Shown here: piece after piece, positions 25,319 to 31,968 of the stretch
Numbering within the stretch: the first letter of the stretch is position 1
How the letters are laid out: each line of letters starts with the position of its first letter
NCBI GenBank assembly: GCA_964456445.1
Contig: CAYWBI010000009.1
Coordinates: 1 to 54,679 of the forward strand
Source of the DNA: CAYWBI01 sp964456445
GTDB lineage: Bacteria; Calditrichota; Calditrichia; Calditrichales; J004
Direction: 5' to 3'
DNA length: 54,679 bases
Made by a program: the position numbers and the translations under genes
Notes under the pieces: generated by a model
Told to the model about the DNA's origin: nothing
Database searches by the model: none
Seen by the model: only the letters and a program-made list of their open reading frames with translations

Positions 25319-26209
25319 ATGAAAAAAATATTTATTGGATTAATGCTGATTTGCATCCCGTTATATGCACAAACCACGACCGGTTTTAGTTTATTAAAGA
25401 TGGGTATCGATGTACGTGCCGCGGGTATGTCCGGGGCGGGTATTACCAATGCCGGGGACGTGGGCTTTTCCGCTGAGAACCCTGCTGCATTGGCAGCTTC
25501 GGATCACCTGTCGGCCATGCTGATGGTGAATGACGGCCTGTTGGATGCGACACAAGGGTATGCCGCGGTTCAACTGACAAATGGCGTGCATAATATATCG
25601 GTTTCTGCAAGCTATTTAAAATTTCCAGGGATTGAGATCCGTGGCGAAGTCCCTACGGTCAACCCGGCAGGGATATCGGATGCGTATAATTTAACCCTTG
25701 GTGTCAGTTATGCAACTAAATGGCAATCCTGGGAAATTGGCGCCAGGGCAAAATATTTATTTGAGAAATATTATCTTGATTCCGCCCCGGGATGGGCGAT
25801 GGATATTGGTATCCGGCGGCCAGCGCTTTTACCCGGAATCGATTTTGCTGCCGTGCTGAACAATGTAGGGAAGATGGCCCCTTTACAAAAAGCATCGACG
25901 CCGTTGCCATTGTTTATAAAAGCTGGTTTTGCCTATACCGTTCCCGGAGATATTTTTAACAAACAACTATTTGTTTTGCCGGAGGTACAATGGATATCTG
26001 AACAGCCGGTCATCTCCAGGATTGGTTTGCAATATACATTTAATGGATTTTTAAACTTATATAGTGGCATCAATCTGGAGGGGAGCGTCTTTAACTGGGC
26101 AGCAGGGTTTGCAATAAGTTATCATAGTGTACAAATACATTATGCCTATGCGCCATTTGGATATGATTTAGGCAGTTCCAACCGGCTTGCAATAATGCTT
26201 GATTTTTAA
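25319..26209 (+). CDS. PorV/PorQ-family outer-membrane protein, copy 2
   Basis: A 296-residue barrel protein; the signal peptide ends Leu-Tyr-Ala before Gln. The N-terminal family motif is LKMGIDVRAAGMSGAGITNAGDVGFSAENPAAL, the same layout as the preceding gene but with low identity, so the pair is old or independently acquired rather than a recent duplication. Strands typical of a ~14-strand barrel run to the end RLAIMLDF. It follows copy 1 after 35 bases, most likely in one operon. Two PorV-like shuttles beside one SprA could handle different cargo or form successive steps; this is inference. Confidence 0.8.
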   Translation: MKKIFIGLMLICIPLYAQTTTGFSLLKMGIDVRAAGMSGAGITNAGDVGFSAENPAALAASDHLSAMLMVNDGLLDATQGYAAVQLTNGVHNISVSASYLKFPGIEIRGEVPTVNPAGISDAYNLTLGVSYATKWQSWEIGARAKYLFEKYYLDSAPGWAMDIGIRRPALLPGIDFAAVLNNVGKMAPLQKASTPLPLFIKAGFAYTVPGDIFNKQLFVLPEVQWISEQPVISRIGLQYTFNGFLNLYSGINLEGSVFNWAAGFAISYHSVQIHYAYAPFGYDLGSSNRLAIMLDF

Positions 26210-26251
26210 GAATGTTCTGATGTCATCCGGCGGGGGCGTGTTGAAAAAAAC

Positions 26252-26356
26252 CGACGCAGGGTAACACATAGAACCAGGGAGTTACACAGAGAAAATTTTT
26301 TATAAAAAAACAAATCTTAGTGTGCTCTGTGCCTGCTTAGTGCAACTCTGTGAAAA
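26252..26356. repeat. imperfect inverted repeat of the 'ACACAGAG...CTCTGTG' type
   Basis: The left half contains GGTAACACATAGAACCAGGG and AGTTACACAGAGAAAA. The right half contains CTTAGTGTGCTCTGTGCCTG and CTTAGTGCAACTCTGTGAAA. The reverse complement of the right half aligns to the left half with mismatches, and each half also contains an internal direct copy of the ACAGAG unit. It sits in the 266-bp gap between the second PorV-like gene and the GNAT gene. It could act as a folded 3' end for the porV transcripts. The class is the same as, or close to, the element at 5108-5173. Confidence 0.6.
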
Positions 26357-26487
26357 GTTTTTATTTGTGGGACACGGACCGATGATTGGTACATGCCCGG
26401 TCACACCGAAAAACAACCGGTATGGGATTGCGCTAAAGACTTTTGTGAACCCGACGATTCTGTAGGCATTGGATATTGGAGAAAAAT

Positions 26488-26919
26488 ATGGATATTTGCC
26501 TGAAAGAAACAGCAAAGTTTGAATTTAACAAGTTGCGCCAAGCCTGGTCTAAGGACCCTTCGGTTGCTAAATATATTGCCGGGAAACCTGAAACTCCAAC
26601 TATCCCTGAGGGCTTTAGCCATTATTTTGAAATTTATATAAAGAACCGATTGGTTGGTGATATCAAGGTGTTTGGGAACAAGATGGATGCAGTGCGTCAA
26701 AAGGCACAAATATTAATGGTTCTGGGCGAACAACGGGGCAAAGGGATTGGGACTCTGGCACTGGAACAATTATTGGCAAAAATCCAGGACATGTACCAAT
26801 CGGTTTACTGCCATGTAAACCGCTATAATATAGCGAGCATTAAAATGCTGCGGAAAAATGGTTTCCGTTTTAGTGATTTCAGGGGAAATGAATTTATACT
26901 CACCAAAAACTTCCACTAA
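26488..26919 (+). CDS. GNAT family N-acetyltransferase
   Basis: About 143 residues from the ATG with GGAG just upstream; a TTG four codons earlier is the alternative. The GNAT core is visible: a central strand ending in IYIKNRLVGDIKVFG, the acetyl-CoA pyrophosphate loop LGEQRGKGIGTLALEQLL (Q/RxxGxG/A), and the late VNRYNIASIKMLRKNGFRF helix typical of RimJ/RimL-like enzymes. The acceptor cannot be inferred. It stands alone between the repeat element and the tRNA-Gln promoter. Confidence 0.85.
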   Translation: MDICLKETAKFEFNKLRQAWSKDPSVAKYIAGKPETPTIPEGFSHYFEIYIKNRLVGDIKVFGNKMDAVRQKAQILMVLGEQRGKGIGTLALEQLLAKIQDMYQSVYCHVNRYNIASIKMLRKNGFRFSDFRGNEFILTKNFH

Positions 26920-26947
26920 TAAAATTTTCAAAAACCAGTTCTTATTC

Positions 26948-26976
26948 TTGACATGATTTTTTTATAGTTTTATATT
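26948..26976 (+). promoter_or_regulatory. sigma70-type promoter for tRNA-Gln / rplY / pth
   Basis: A perfect -35 TTGACA (26948-26953) and a -10 TATATT (26971-26976) are separated by 17 bases. The expected start lies near 26983, leaving about 19 bases of leader before the tRNA. No terminator separates the tRNA from rplY, so the same promoter probably drives the translation genes as well. Confidence 0.8.
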
Positions 26977-27001
26977 ACCCTTCTATTGATCATATATTCA
27001 C

Positions 27002-27073
27002 TGGGGTGTAGCCAAGTGGTAAGGCAACGGGTTTTGGTCCCGTCATTCCGGGGTTCGAGTCCCCGCACCCCAG
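27002..27073 (+). tRNA. tRNA-Gln (anticodon UUG)
   Basis: A 72-nt cloverleaf. The acceptor stem is TGGGGTG/CACCCCA, starting with the U1-A72 pair characteristic of bacterial tRNA-Gln. The anticodon stem ACGGG/CCCGT encloses the loop TTTTGGT with anticodon TTG. The T arm is CGGGG-TTCGAGT-CCCCG. The discriminator is G73 and CCA is not encoded. It lies directly upstream of rplY behind a consensus promoter. Confidence 0.97.
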
Positions 27074-27143
27074 CTTAATTTTGACAATGCAAGCATATTG
27101 TTTGCATTATTTTGTAACAATAGCAAATGTAAGGAGTCCGAAA

Positions 27144-27773
27144 ATGTCGGATCTAATTTTAACCGCAAGCAAACGAAAAGCAAAAGGCACAGGGGATTCC
27201 CGCCGCTTAAGAAGGGCTCATAAAGTCCCGGGTGTTATATATGGCGCCGGTGAAGAACCCAATGCCGTTACGCTTGATAGTAAGGCCATTTTGAAACTGA
27301 TGCGTGAGCAGCATGCCATTCTGGATATTGAAGTGGACGGTGTAAATGAGCAGGCCGTTTTAAAGGAAATTCAGGTTCATCCGGTTTCAGGTGAGCCGAT
27401 CCATATAGATTTTATGCGTATTGCCGCTGGACATGAAATTAAAGTTACTGTTCCGATTAACCTCGTTGGTGAAGCCAGCGGCGTTAAAATGGGGGGGATG
27501 CTTAGTGCACAAAAGAATGAACTTGAAATTTCCGTCTTGCCAAAATATATGCCCGAATCCATAGATATTGATGTTTCTGAATTGGAGATCGGCGATTCTT
27601 TTCATGTTAAAGACTTACCAGCCGAGAATTTTACAATTCTGGATGATGAAGATAATCTGGTTTGTCAGGTGATCGCGGCACGTGAAGAAGAAGTCGAAGA
27701 AGTTGAAGAAGAAGAAGAAGAAGAAGCAACCCAGCCTGAGGTTATCACTTCTAAAGCGGATGAAGAAGAGTAA
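27144..27773 (+). CDS. rplY: 50S ribosomal protein L25 (CTC/TL5 long form)
   Basis: About 209 residues from the ATG at 27144, which has AAGGAG upstream; the longer open frame would start inside the tRNA-rplY leader. The N-terminal 5S-rRNA-binding domain (~residues 1-95) shows RRLRRAHKVPGVIYG and LKEIQVHPVSGEPIHIDF. The C-terminal CTC/TL5 domain follows (~96-185: VPINLVGEASGVKMGGML, DSFHVKDLP). The last ~30 residues are a Glu-rich tail encoded by tandem GAA codons. The tail length is probably variable among relatives. It shares a transcript with tRNA-Gln and pth. Confidence 0.95.
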   Translation: MSDLILTASKRKAKGTGDSRRLRRAHKVPGVIYGAGEEPNAVTLDSKAILKLMREQHAILDIEVDGVNEQAVLKEIQVHPVSGEPIHIDFMRIAAGHEIKVTVPINLVGEASGVKMGGMLSAQKNELEISVLPKYMPESIDIDVSELEIGDSFHVKDLPAENFTILDDEDNLVCQVIAAREEEVEEVEEEEEEEATQPEVITSKADEEE

Positions 27774-27788
27774 GGTTGGTTTCTTGTT

Positions 27789-28355
27789 GTGAAATGTATT
27801 TTGGGGTTAGGCAATCCTGGTGAAAAATATGTGCGAACCCGCCATAATATTGGTTATTTGTTTCTGGATTATCTTGCACTACACTATGAAATCCCCTTTG
27901 TTCCTGGCAAAGGGGATTATTATGTTTTAAAAACCCGACGTTTTGAACAGGAAATTATTCTCGTAAAACCTACTACATTTATGAATTTGTCCGGGGAGGC
28001 CCTCACGCAAATAAATGAACGGTATCAATTGGATTTGGAACAGACCCTGATTGTATGCGATGATTTTAACCTTCCTTTTGGAACTGTTCGTTTCCGCAAA
28101 AAAGGCAGTGATGGCGGGCATAACGGTTTAAAGTCAATTATTTACCACACAGGCAGTTTGGATGTGCCACGGATGCGCCTTGGAATCGGCAGCACATTTG
28201 AAAATGCCATTGATTTTGTTTTAACTGATTTTACATCCATGGAGCAAAAGCAATTAAACGACTTTTTTAAAATTGCCAAAATGGGTATAGAAAAATGGTT
28301 TGAATGCGGCATTGATGAAGCGATGAATTTATATAACGGAAATGTATTAATTTAG
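27789..28355 (+). CDS. pth: peptidyl-tRNA hydrolase
   Basis: A 188-residue enzyme (family 180-200) that releases tRNA from prematurely dropped peptidyl-tRNA. The conserved landmarks are CILGLGNPGEKYVRTRHNIG with the catalytic His, KPTTFMNLSGEAL with the substrate-binding Asn, the catalytic Asp in IVCDDFNLPFG, and RFRKKGSDGGHNGLKSI. The start is GTG, 15 bases after the rplY stop. The pairing rplY-pth is a very common bacterial arrangement. Confidence 0.97.
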   Translation: MKCILGLGNPGEKYVRTRHNIGYLFLDYLALHYEIPFVPGKGDYYVLKTRRFEQEIILVKPTTFMNLSGEALTQINERYQLDLEQTLIVCDDFNLPFGTVRFRKKGSDGGHNGLKSIIYHTGSLDVPRMRLGIGSTFENAIDFVLTDFTSMEQKQLNDFFKIAKMGIEKWFECGIDEAMNLYNGNVLI

Positions 28356-28370
28356 ATAAAAGGAAATATT

Positions 28371-30557
28371 ATGGGTTCTACGGTTTTATTTGCAGTTGGC
28401 AGCGCTATTCTTGCCCTTATTTATGCTTTCTATCGCTCTTCCTGGGTTGCAAAGAAGGAAGTTGGCGGTGCGGAAATGGCTGAGATTTCTATGCATATCC
28501 GTGAAGGCGCCATGGCCTTCTTAAAAGCGGAATACCGTATTTTATTTATTTTTGTTGTTATTGTTGCCGCTCTACTTGCTTTTTCTGCCGACCCCAATCT
28601 TTCTTCCCCAATGATTGCCGTGTCTTTTATCGTTGGTGCTTTTTGCTCGGCATTAGCAGGGTTCATTGGTATGCGTGTGGCTACAAATGCCAATGTGCGT
28701 ACAGCAAATGCTGCAAAAAAAGGGCTTGGGCCAGCCCTGGAGATTGCCTTTTCCGGTGGTTCGGTTATGGGGCTTAGCGTTGTTGGACTGGGCGTATTAG
28801 GGCTTGGTAGTTTGTTTTTGCTTTATGAAAATATGTTTGGCCTCGGCCCTGACGCCATTGGCCGTGTTCTAACCGTGATTACCGGTTTTTCTTTTGGAGC
28901 TTCCTCCATTGCCCTTTTTGCCCGCGTTGGCGGTGGTATTTATACCAAGGCCGCGGATGTCGGAGCAGACCTGGTTGGAAAAGTGGAAGCCGGTATCCCT
29001 GAAGACAGCCCGTTAAATCCGGCTACCATCGCTGACAATGTTGGTGACAATGTGGGTGATGTTGCAGGTATGGGGGCGGATTTATTTGAATCCTACGTGG
29101 GGTCGATTATCGGGACCATGGTCCTTGGCGCTTCTTTTCTCAACTTACGGGAATTTAGCAGTATGAGCCTGAGCGGTGTTATCCTTCCCCTTGCCCTGGC
29201 AGGTACAGGTATATTAACCTCGATTATCGGCACATTCTTTGTCCGTGTTAAGGAAGGCGGAAGTCCACAAAAAGCGCTGAACATTGGTGAATTCGGGTCA
29301 TCACTCATCATGGTGATTGCATCCTATTTCATTATTGATGCGATGTTGCCTCAACAATGGACAATTGGTGGGGATACATATTCATCAGCCGGTGTTTTCT
29401 TTGCCACAATATTTGGCTTGGCTGCGGGTTTATTGATTGGTATGATGACCGAATATTATACCGGAACGGGGAAAAAACCGGTTTTAGGTATTGTTGAGCA
29501 ATCGTCTACAGGCGCGGCTACAAATATTATTGCCGGTCTTGGTTCGGGTATGCTTTCCACCGCGGTACCGATCCTGGTGATTGCGATTGCCATTATCGGG
29601 GCATACAGTTATGCCGGTTTGTATGGAATTGCCATTGCAGCCGTAGGCATGCTGTCCAATACCGGGGTCCAATTGGCCGTAGATGCCTATGGGCCGATTT
29701 CGGACAATGCCGGCGGTATAGCAGAAATGGCCGAGTTGCCAGCCGACGTACGTGGACGGACGGACAAGCTGGATGCCGTTGGCAATACAACCGCTGCTAT
29801 TGGCAAAGGTTTCGCCATTGGATCGGCTGCATTAACGGCGCTGGCTTTATTTGCAGCTTTTATTACAGCTTATAATGTAACCCATCCCAATAATGTTTTA
29901 GAATTCATCAGTTTAACAGATCCGAAGGTAATGGCTTCTTTATTTGTTGGCGCCATGATGCCTTTCCTGTTTTCCGCCCTGGCCATGCAGGCTGTTGGCC
30001 GTGCGGCAATGGCAATGATCGAAGAAGTACGCCGTCAGTTTAAAACCATCCCGGAACTTGCAAAAGCCCTGATTGCCCTAAAGAAAAATGACGGCAAGGA
30101 AATGTCGGAATGGTCAGAGGCTGATCGTAATGACTATAAAGGCGCCCATGGTAAGGCACAGTATGGGAAATGTGTTGAGATATCCACAAAGGCTTCGATA
30201 AAAGAAATGATACTGCCCGGTTTATTGGCGGTTATTGTGCCACTTCTGTTTGGCTTCTTTGGCGGCGCGTCCATGCTGGGCGGTTTATTGGCCGGCGTGA
30301 CCTCAGCTGGCGTTCTGATGGCATTGTTTATGGCCAATGCCGGCGGCGCATGGGACAATGCCAAAAAAATGATCGAAGAGGGCATCACCGTCAATGGCGA
30401 GAACTATGGCAAAGGCTCAGATATGCATAAAGCCGCCGTTGTAGGCGATACCGTTGGCGATCCGTTTAAAGATACCGCAGGCCCATCTTTAAATATTTTG
30501 ATAAAATTAATGTCGGTGGTTGCATTGGTGATTGCACCGCTGATTACTAAATTATAA
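28371..30557 (+). CDS. hppA: membrane pyrophosphatase, K+-dependent type
   Basis: A 728-residue ion-pumping pyrophosphatase with about 16 helices; it couples PPi hydrolysis to H+ or Na+ export across the inner membrane. The substrate-binding loops are GGGIYTKAADVGADLVGKVE, the Asp-rich DNVGDNVGDVAGMGADLF, DAYGPISDNAGGIAEM and late DTVGDPFKDTAGPSLNILIK. The segment GNTTAAIGKGFAIGSA has Ala where K+-independent enzymes carry Lys (GNTTKA), which marks the K+-dependent subfamily. Whether it pumps H+ or Na+ is not settled by what I can see. The ATG has AAAGGA upstream. It lies between pth and rpsF, where PPi from translation and replication could be reused. Confidence 0.95.
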   Translation: MGSTVLFAVGSAILALIYAFYRSSWVAKKEVGGAEMAEISMHIREGAMAFLKAEYRILFIFVVIVAALLAFSADPNLSSPMIAVSFIVGAFCSALAGFIGMRVATNANVRTANAAKKGLGPALEIAFSGGSVMGLSVVGLGVLGLGSLFLLYENMFGLGPDAIGRVLTVITGFSFGASSIALFARVGGGIYTKAADVGADLVGKVEAGIPEDSPLNPATIADNVGDNVGDVAGMGADLFESYVGSIIGTMVLGASFLNLREFSSMSLSGVILPLALAGTGILTSIIGTFFVRVKEGGSPQKALNIGEFGSSLIMVIASYFIIDAMLPQQWTIGGDTYSSAGVFFATIFGLAAGLLIGMMTEYYTGTGKKPVLGIVEQSSTGAATNIIAGLGSGMLSTAVPILVIAIAIIGAYSYAGLYGIAIAAVGMLSNTGVQLAVDAYGPISDNAGGIAEMAELPADVRGRTDKLDAVGNTTAAIGKGFAIGSAALTALALFAAFITAYNVTHPNNVLEFISLTDPKVMASLFVGAMMPFLFSALAMQAVGRAAMAMIEEVRRQFKTIPELAKALIALKKNDGKEMSEWSEADRNDYKGAHGKAQYGKCVEISTKASIKEMILPGLLAVIVPLLFGFFGGASMLGGLLAGVTSAGVLMALFMANAGGAWDNAKKMIEEGITVNGENYGKGSDMHKAAVVGDTVGDPFKDTAGPSLNILIKLMSVVALVIAPLITKL

Positions 30558-30572
30558 ATCACCATTAATCCT

Positions 30573-30597
30573 GGGGCTTTTAAAAGCAATGCCCCCG
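30573..30597 (+). promoter_or_regulatory. possible S6/S18 autoregulatory leader hairpin
   Basis: GGGGC (30573-30577) pairs with GCCCC (30591-30595) around a 13-base loop containing the palindrome CTTTTAAAAG, and the stem ends in CCG just before the rpsF ribosome site. Many bacteria carry an mRNA structure at this position, with an exposed CCG bound by the S6:S18 complex. The match here is only in location and general form. It could equally be a weak 3' hairpin for hppA. Confidence 0.3.
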
Positions 30598-30617
30598 CAT
30601 AGTCCAAAGGAGTATCT

Positions 30618-31145
30618 ATGGCTATTTACGAAACAGTTGTCATTTTAGACAGCCTGTTACCACCAAAGGAAATTGATGCCGCTATCGAACACTTTAGCAG
30701 TGTCATCACCGATAATGGCGGAAAAGTACGCTCTGTTGATAAATGGGGCAAACGTCGTCTGGCATACGAAATCCGCAAAAAACAATACGGGTTTTATTTT
30801 GCCATTGAATTTGAAGGGACCGGCAATATCCCCGCCGCCCTGCAAGCGGATTATAACTACAACGATAACGTGATGCGTTATTTAACTTATGTTTATGACA
30901 AGCATAAGATCAATGCCAAGGCGAAAAAAGCGGCGGCAGAAACCGAGCAGGTAAAAGCGCCGGTCGTAAGCAAATCCGATAAAGAGAATCCTGCCCCGGT
31001 TGCTAAGGAAGGGCAAAAAGTGATTGAGCCCGAAGTTGTCGAAGAAAAGGCCGCAGCAGTCGAAGAAAAGGATGAAGGGGAAGTTGTTGACGAAACAACC
31101 GAAACAACCGAAGTAAAAGAAGAAACCAAAGAGAAGGAGGCATAA
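30618..31145 (+). CDS. rpsF: 30S ribosomal protein S6 with acidic tail
   Basis: 175 residues. The conserved S6 fold covers residues 1-~97: YETVVILDSLLPPKEIDAAI, KWGKRRLAYEIRKKQYGFYF and YNYNDNVMRYLTYVY. A ~75-residue extension follows, first Ala/Lys-rich and then strongly acidic with many Glu-Val and Thr-Glu repeats. Extensions after S6 occur elsewhere but are usually shorter. S6 binds S18 on the platform of the small subunit. The ATG has AAGGAG upstream, and rpsR begins at the base after its stop. Confidence 0.96.
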   Translation: MAIYETVVILDSLLPPKEIDAAIEHFSSVITDNGGKVRSVDKWGKRRLAYEIRKKQYGFYFAIEFEGTGNIPAALQADYNYNDNVMRYLTYVYDKHKINAKAKKAAAETEQVKAPVVSKSDKENPAPVAKEGQKVIEPEVVEEKAAAVEEKDEGEVVDETTETTEVKEETKEKEA

Positions 31146-31373
31146 ATGTACAAGGGTAAAAAGAAACGTAATTGTCCCTTCGAAGAAGCCGGTATTGAAT
31201 ATATCGACTTTAAAGATGAAAAATTGTTAAAGAGATATTTAACCGATCAAGGTAAAATAATTTCCCGTCACACTTCCGGGGCATCATCAAAAATGCAACG
31301 TCGCCTGGCTTTGGCCGTTAAACGCGCCCGTCATTTGGCCTTGTTGCCGTATGTAGCTGACTTTACTCGTTAA
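31146..31373 (+). CDS. rpsR: 30S ribosomal protein S18
   Basis: A 75-residue S18: KKRNCPFEEAGIEYIDFKD, LLKRYLTDQGKIISRHTSG and the basic helix KMQRRLALAVKRARHLALLPY. One Cys remains at the N-terminus, so this is not the full four-Cys zinc form. It starts immediately after the rpsF stop with GAAGGAGG inside the end of rpsF, indicating translational coupling. The ssb gene that often lies between rpsF and rpsR is absent. Confidence 0.97.
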   Translation: MYKGKKKRNCPFEEAGIEYIDFKDEKLLKRYLTDQGKIISRHTSGASSKMQRRLALAVKRARHLALLPYVADFTR

Positions 31374-31396
31374 TCTTAAATACCAAAGGATGATCA

Positions 31397-31840
31397 ATGA
31401 AGATTTTATTGCGTCAGGATTATCAGGGGTTGGGTGAAGCCGGTACCGTCTTAAATGTAAAAGATGGATTTGCCCGCAATTTCCTGATCCCTCAAGGTGT
31501 GGCATTTATGGCCACATCTCAAAACCAGAAACGCTTTGAGAACGATCAAAAGCAAAGAAGCTGGAAAAAAGAAAAAGAAAAACACCAGGCAGAAGAATTG
31601 GCTAAAAAGTTGGAAAATATCTCATGCACCATATCTGTTCAGGTTGGTGAGGAGGATAAACTTTTTGGATCGGTTACTTCCCAAAATATTGCCGATGCGC
31701 TTAAAGCTCAGGGCATTGATGTTGACAAACGTAAAGTGCTCTTAGACGAGCCGATTAAATCACTTGGTATATACTCTGTCGATATAAAACTCCACGAGGC
31801 TGTAAAGGCTGCTGTGAAAGTTTGGGTCGTAAAAGAATAA
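31397..31840 (+). CDS. rplI: 50S ribosomal protein L9
   Basis: A 147-residue L9 with the usual two-domain plan. The N-terminal rRNA-binding domain shows MKILLRQDYQGLGEAGTVLNVKDGFARNFLIPQG. A long connecting helix is rich in Lys and Glu. The C-terminal domain shows DKLFGSVTSQNIADALKAQG and DEPIKSLGIYSVDIKLH. It is the last gene of the rpsF-rpsR-rplI unit, preceded by AAAGGA and followed 16 bases after its stop by an intrinsic terminator. Confidence 0.97.
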   Translation: MKILLRQDYQGLGEAGTVLNVKDGFARNFLIPQGVAFMATSQNQKRFENDQKQRSWKKEKEKHQAEELAKKLENISCTISVQVGEEDKLFGSVTSQNIADALKAQGIDVDKRKVLLDEPIKSLGIYSVDIKLHEAVKAAVKVWVVKE

Positions 31841-31856
31841 GTGCCATTTATTTTAG

Positions 31857-31887
31857 GGCTGCCGGTTATATCGGCAGCCTGTTTTTA
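31857..31887 (+). terminator. rho-independent terminator after rplI
   Basis: GGCTGCCG (31857-31864) and CGGCAGCC (31872-31879) form a perfect 8-bp GC-rich stem with a 7-base loop, followed by TGTTTTTA. It closes the ribosomal protein transcript. Confidence 0.9.
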
Positions 31888-31968
31888 TCCGCTTTTCCCC
31901 ACCGCATTTCCCTATTATTTTAACTGAAATATCTCTATATTCCAGAAAAAACCGTATCGAAATTGTCT

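Noticed and set aside
27690..27735. GAA tandem repeat as a microsatellite or phase-variable switch
   Set aside because: It is in frame at the very end of rplY and encodes a Glu tail; length change would not switch expression off, so only tail-length variation is plausible.
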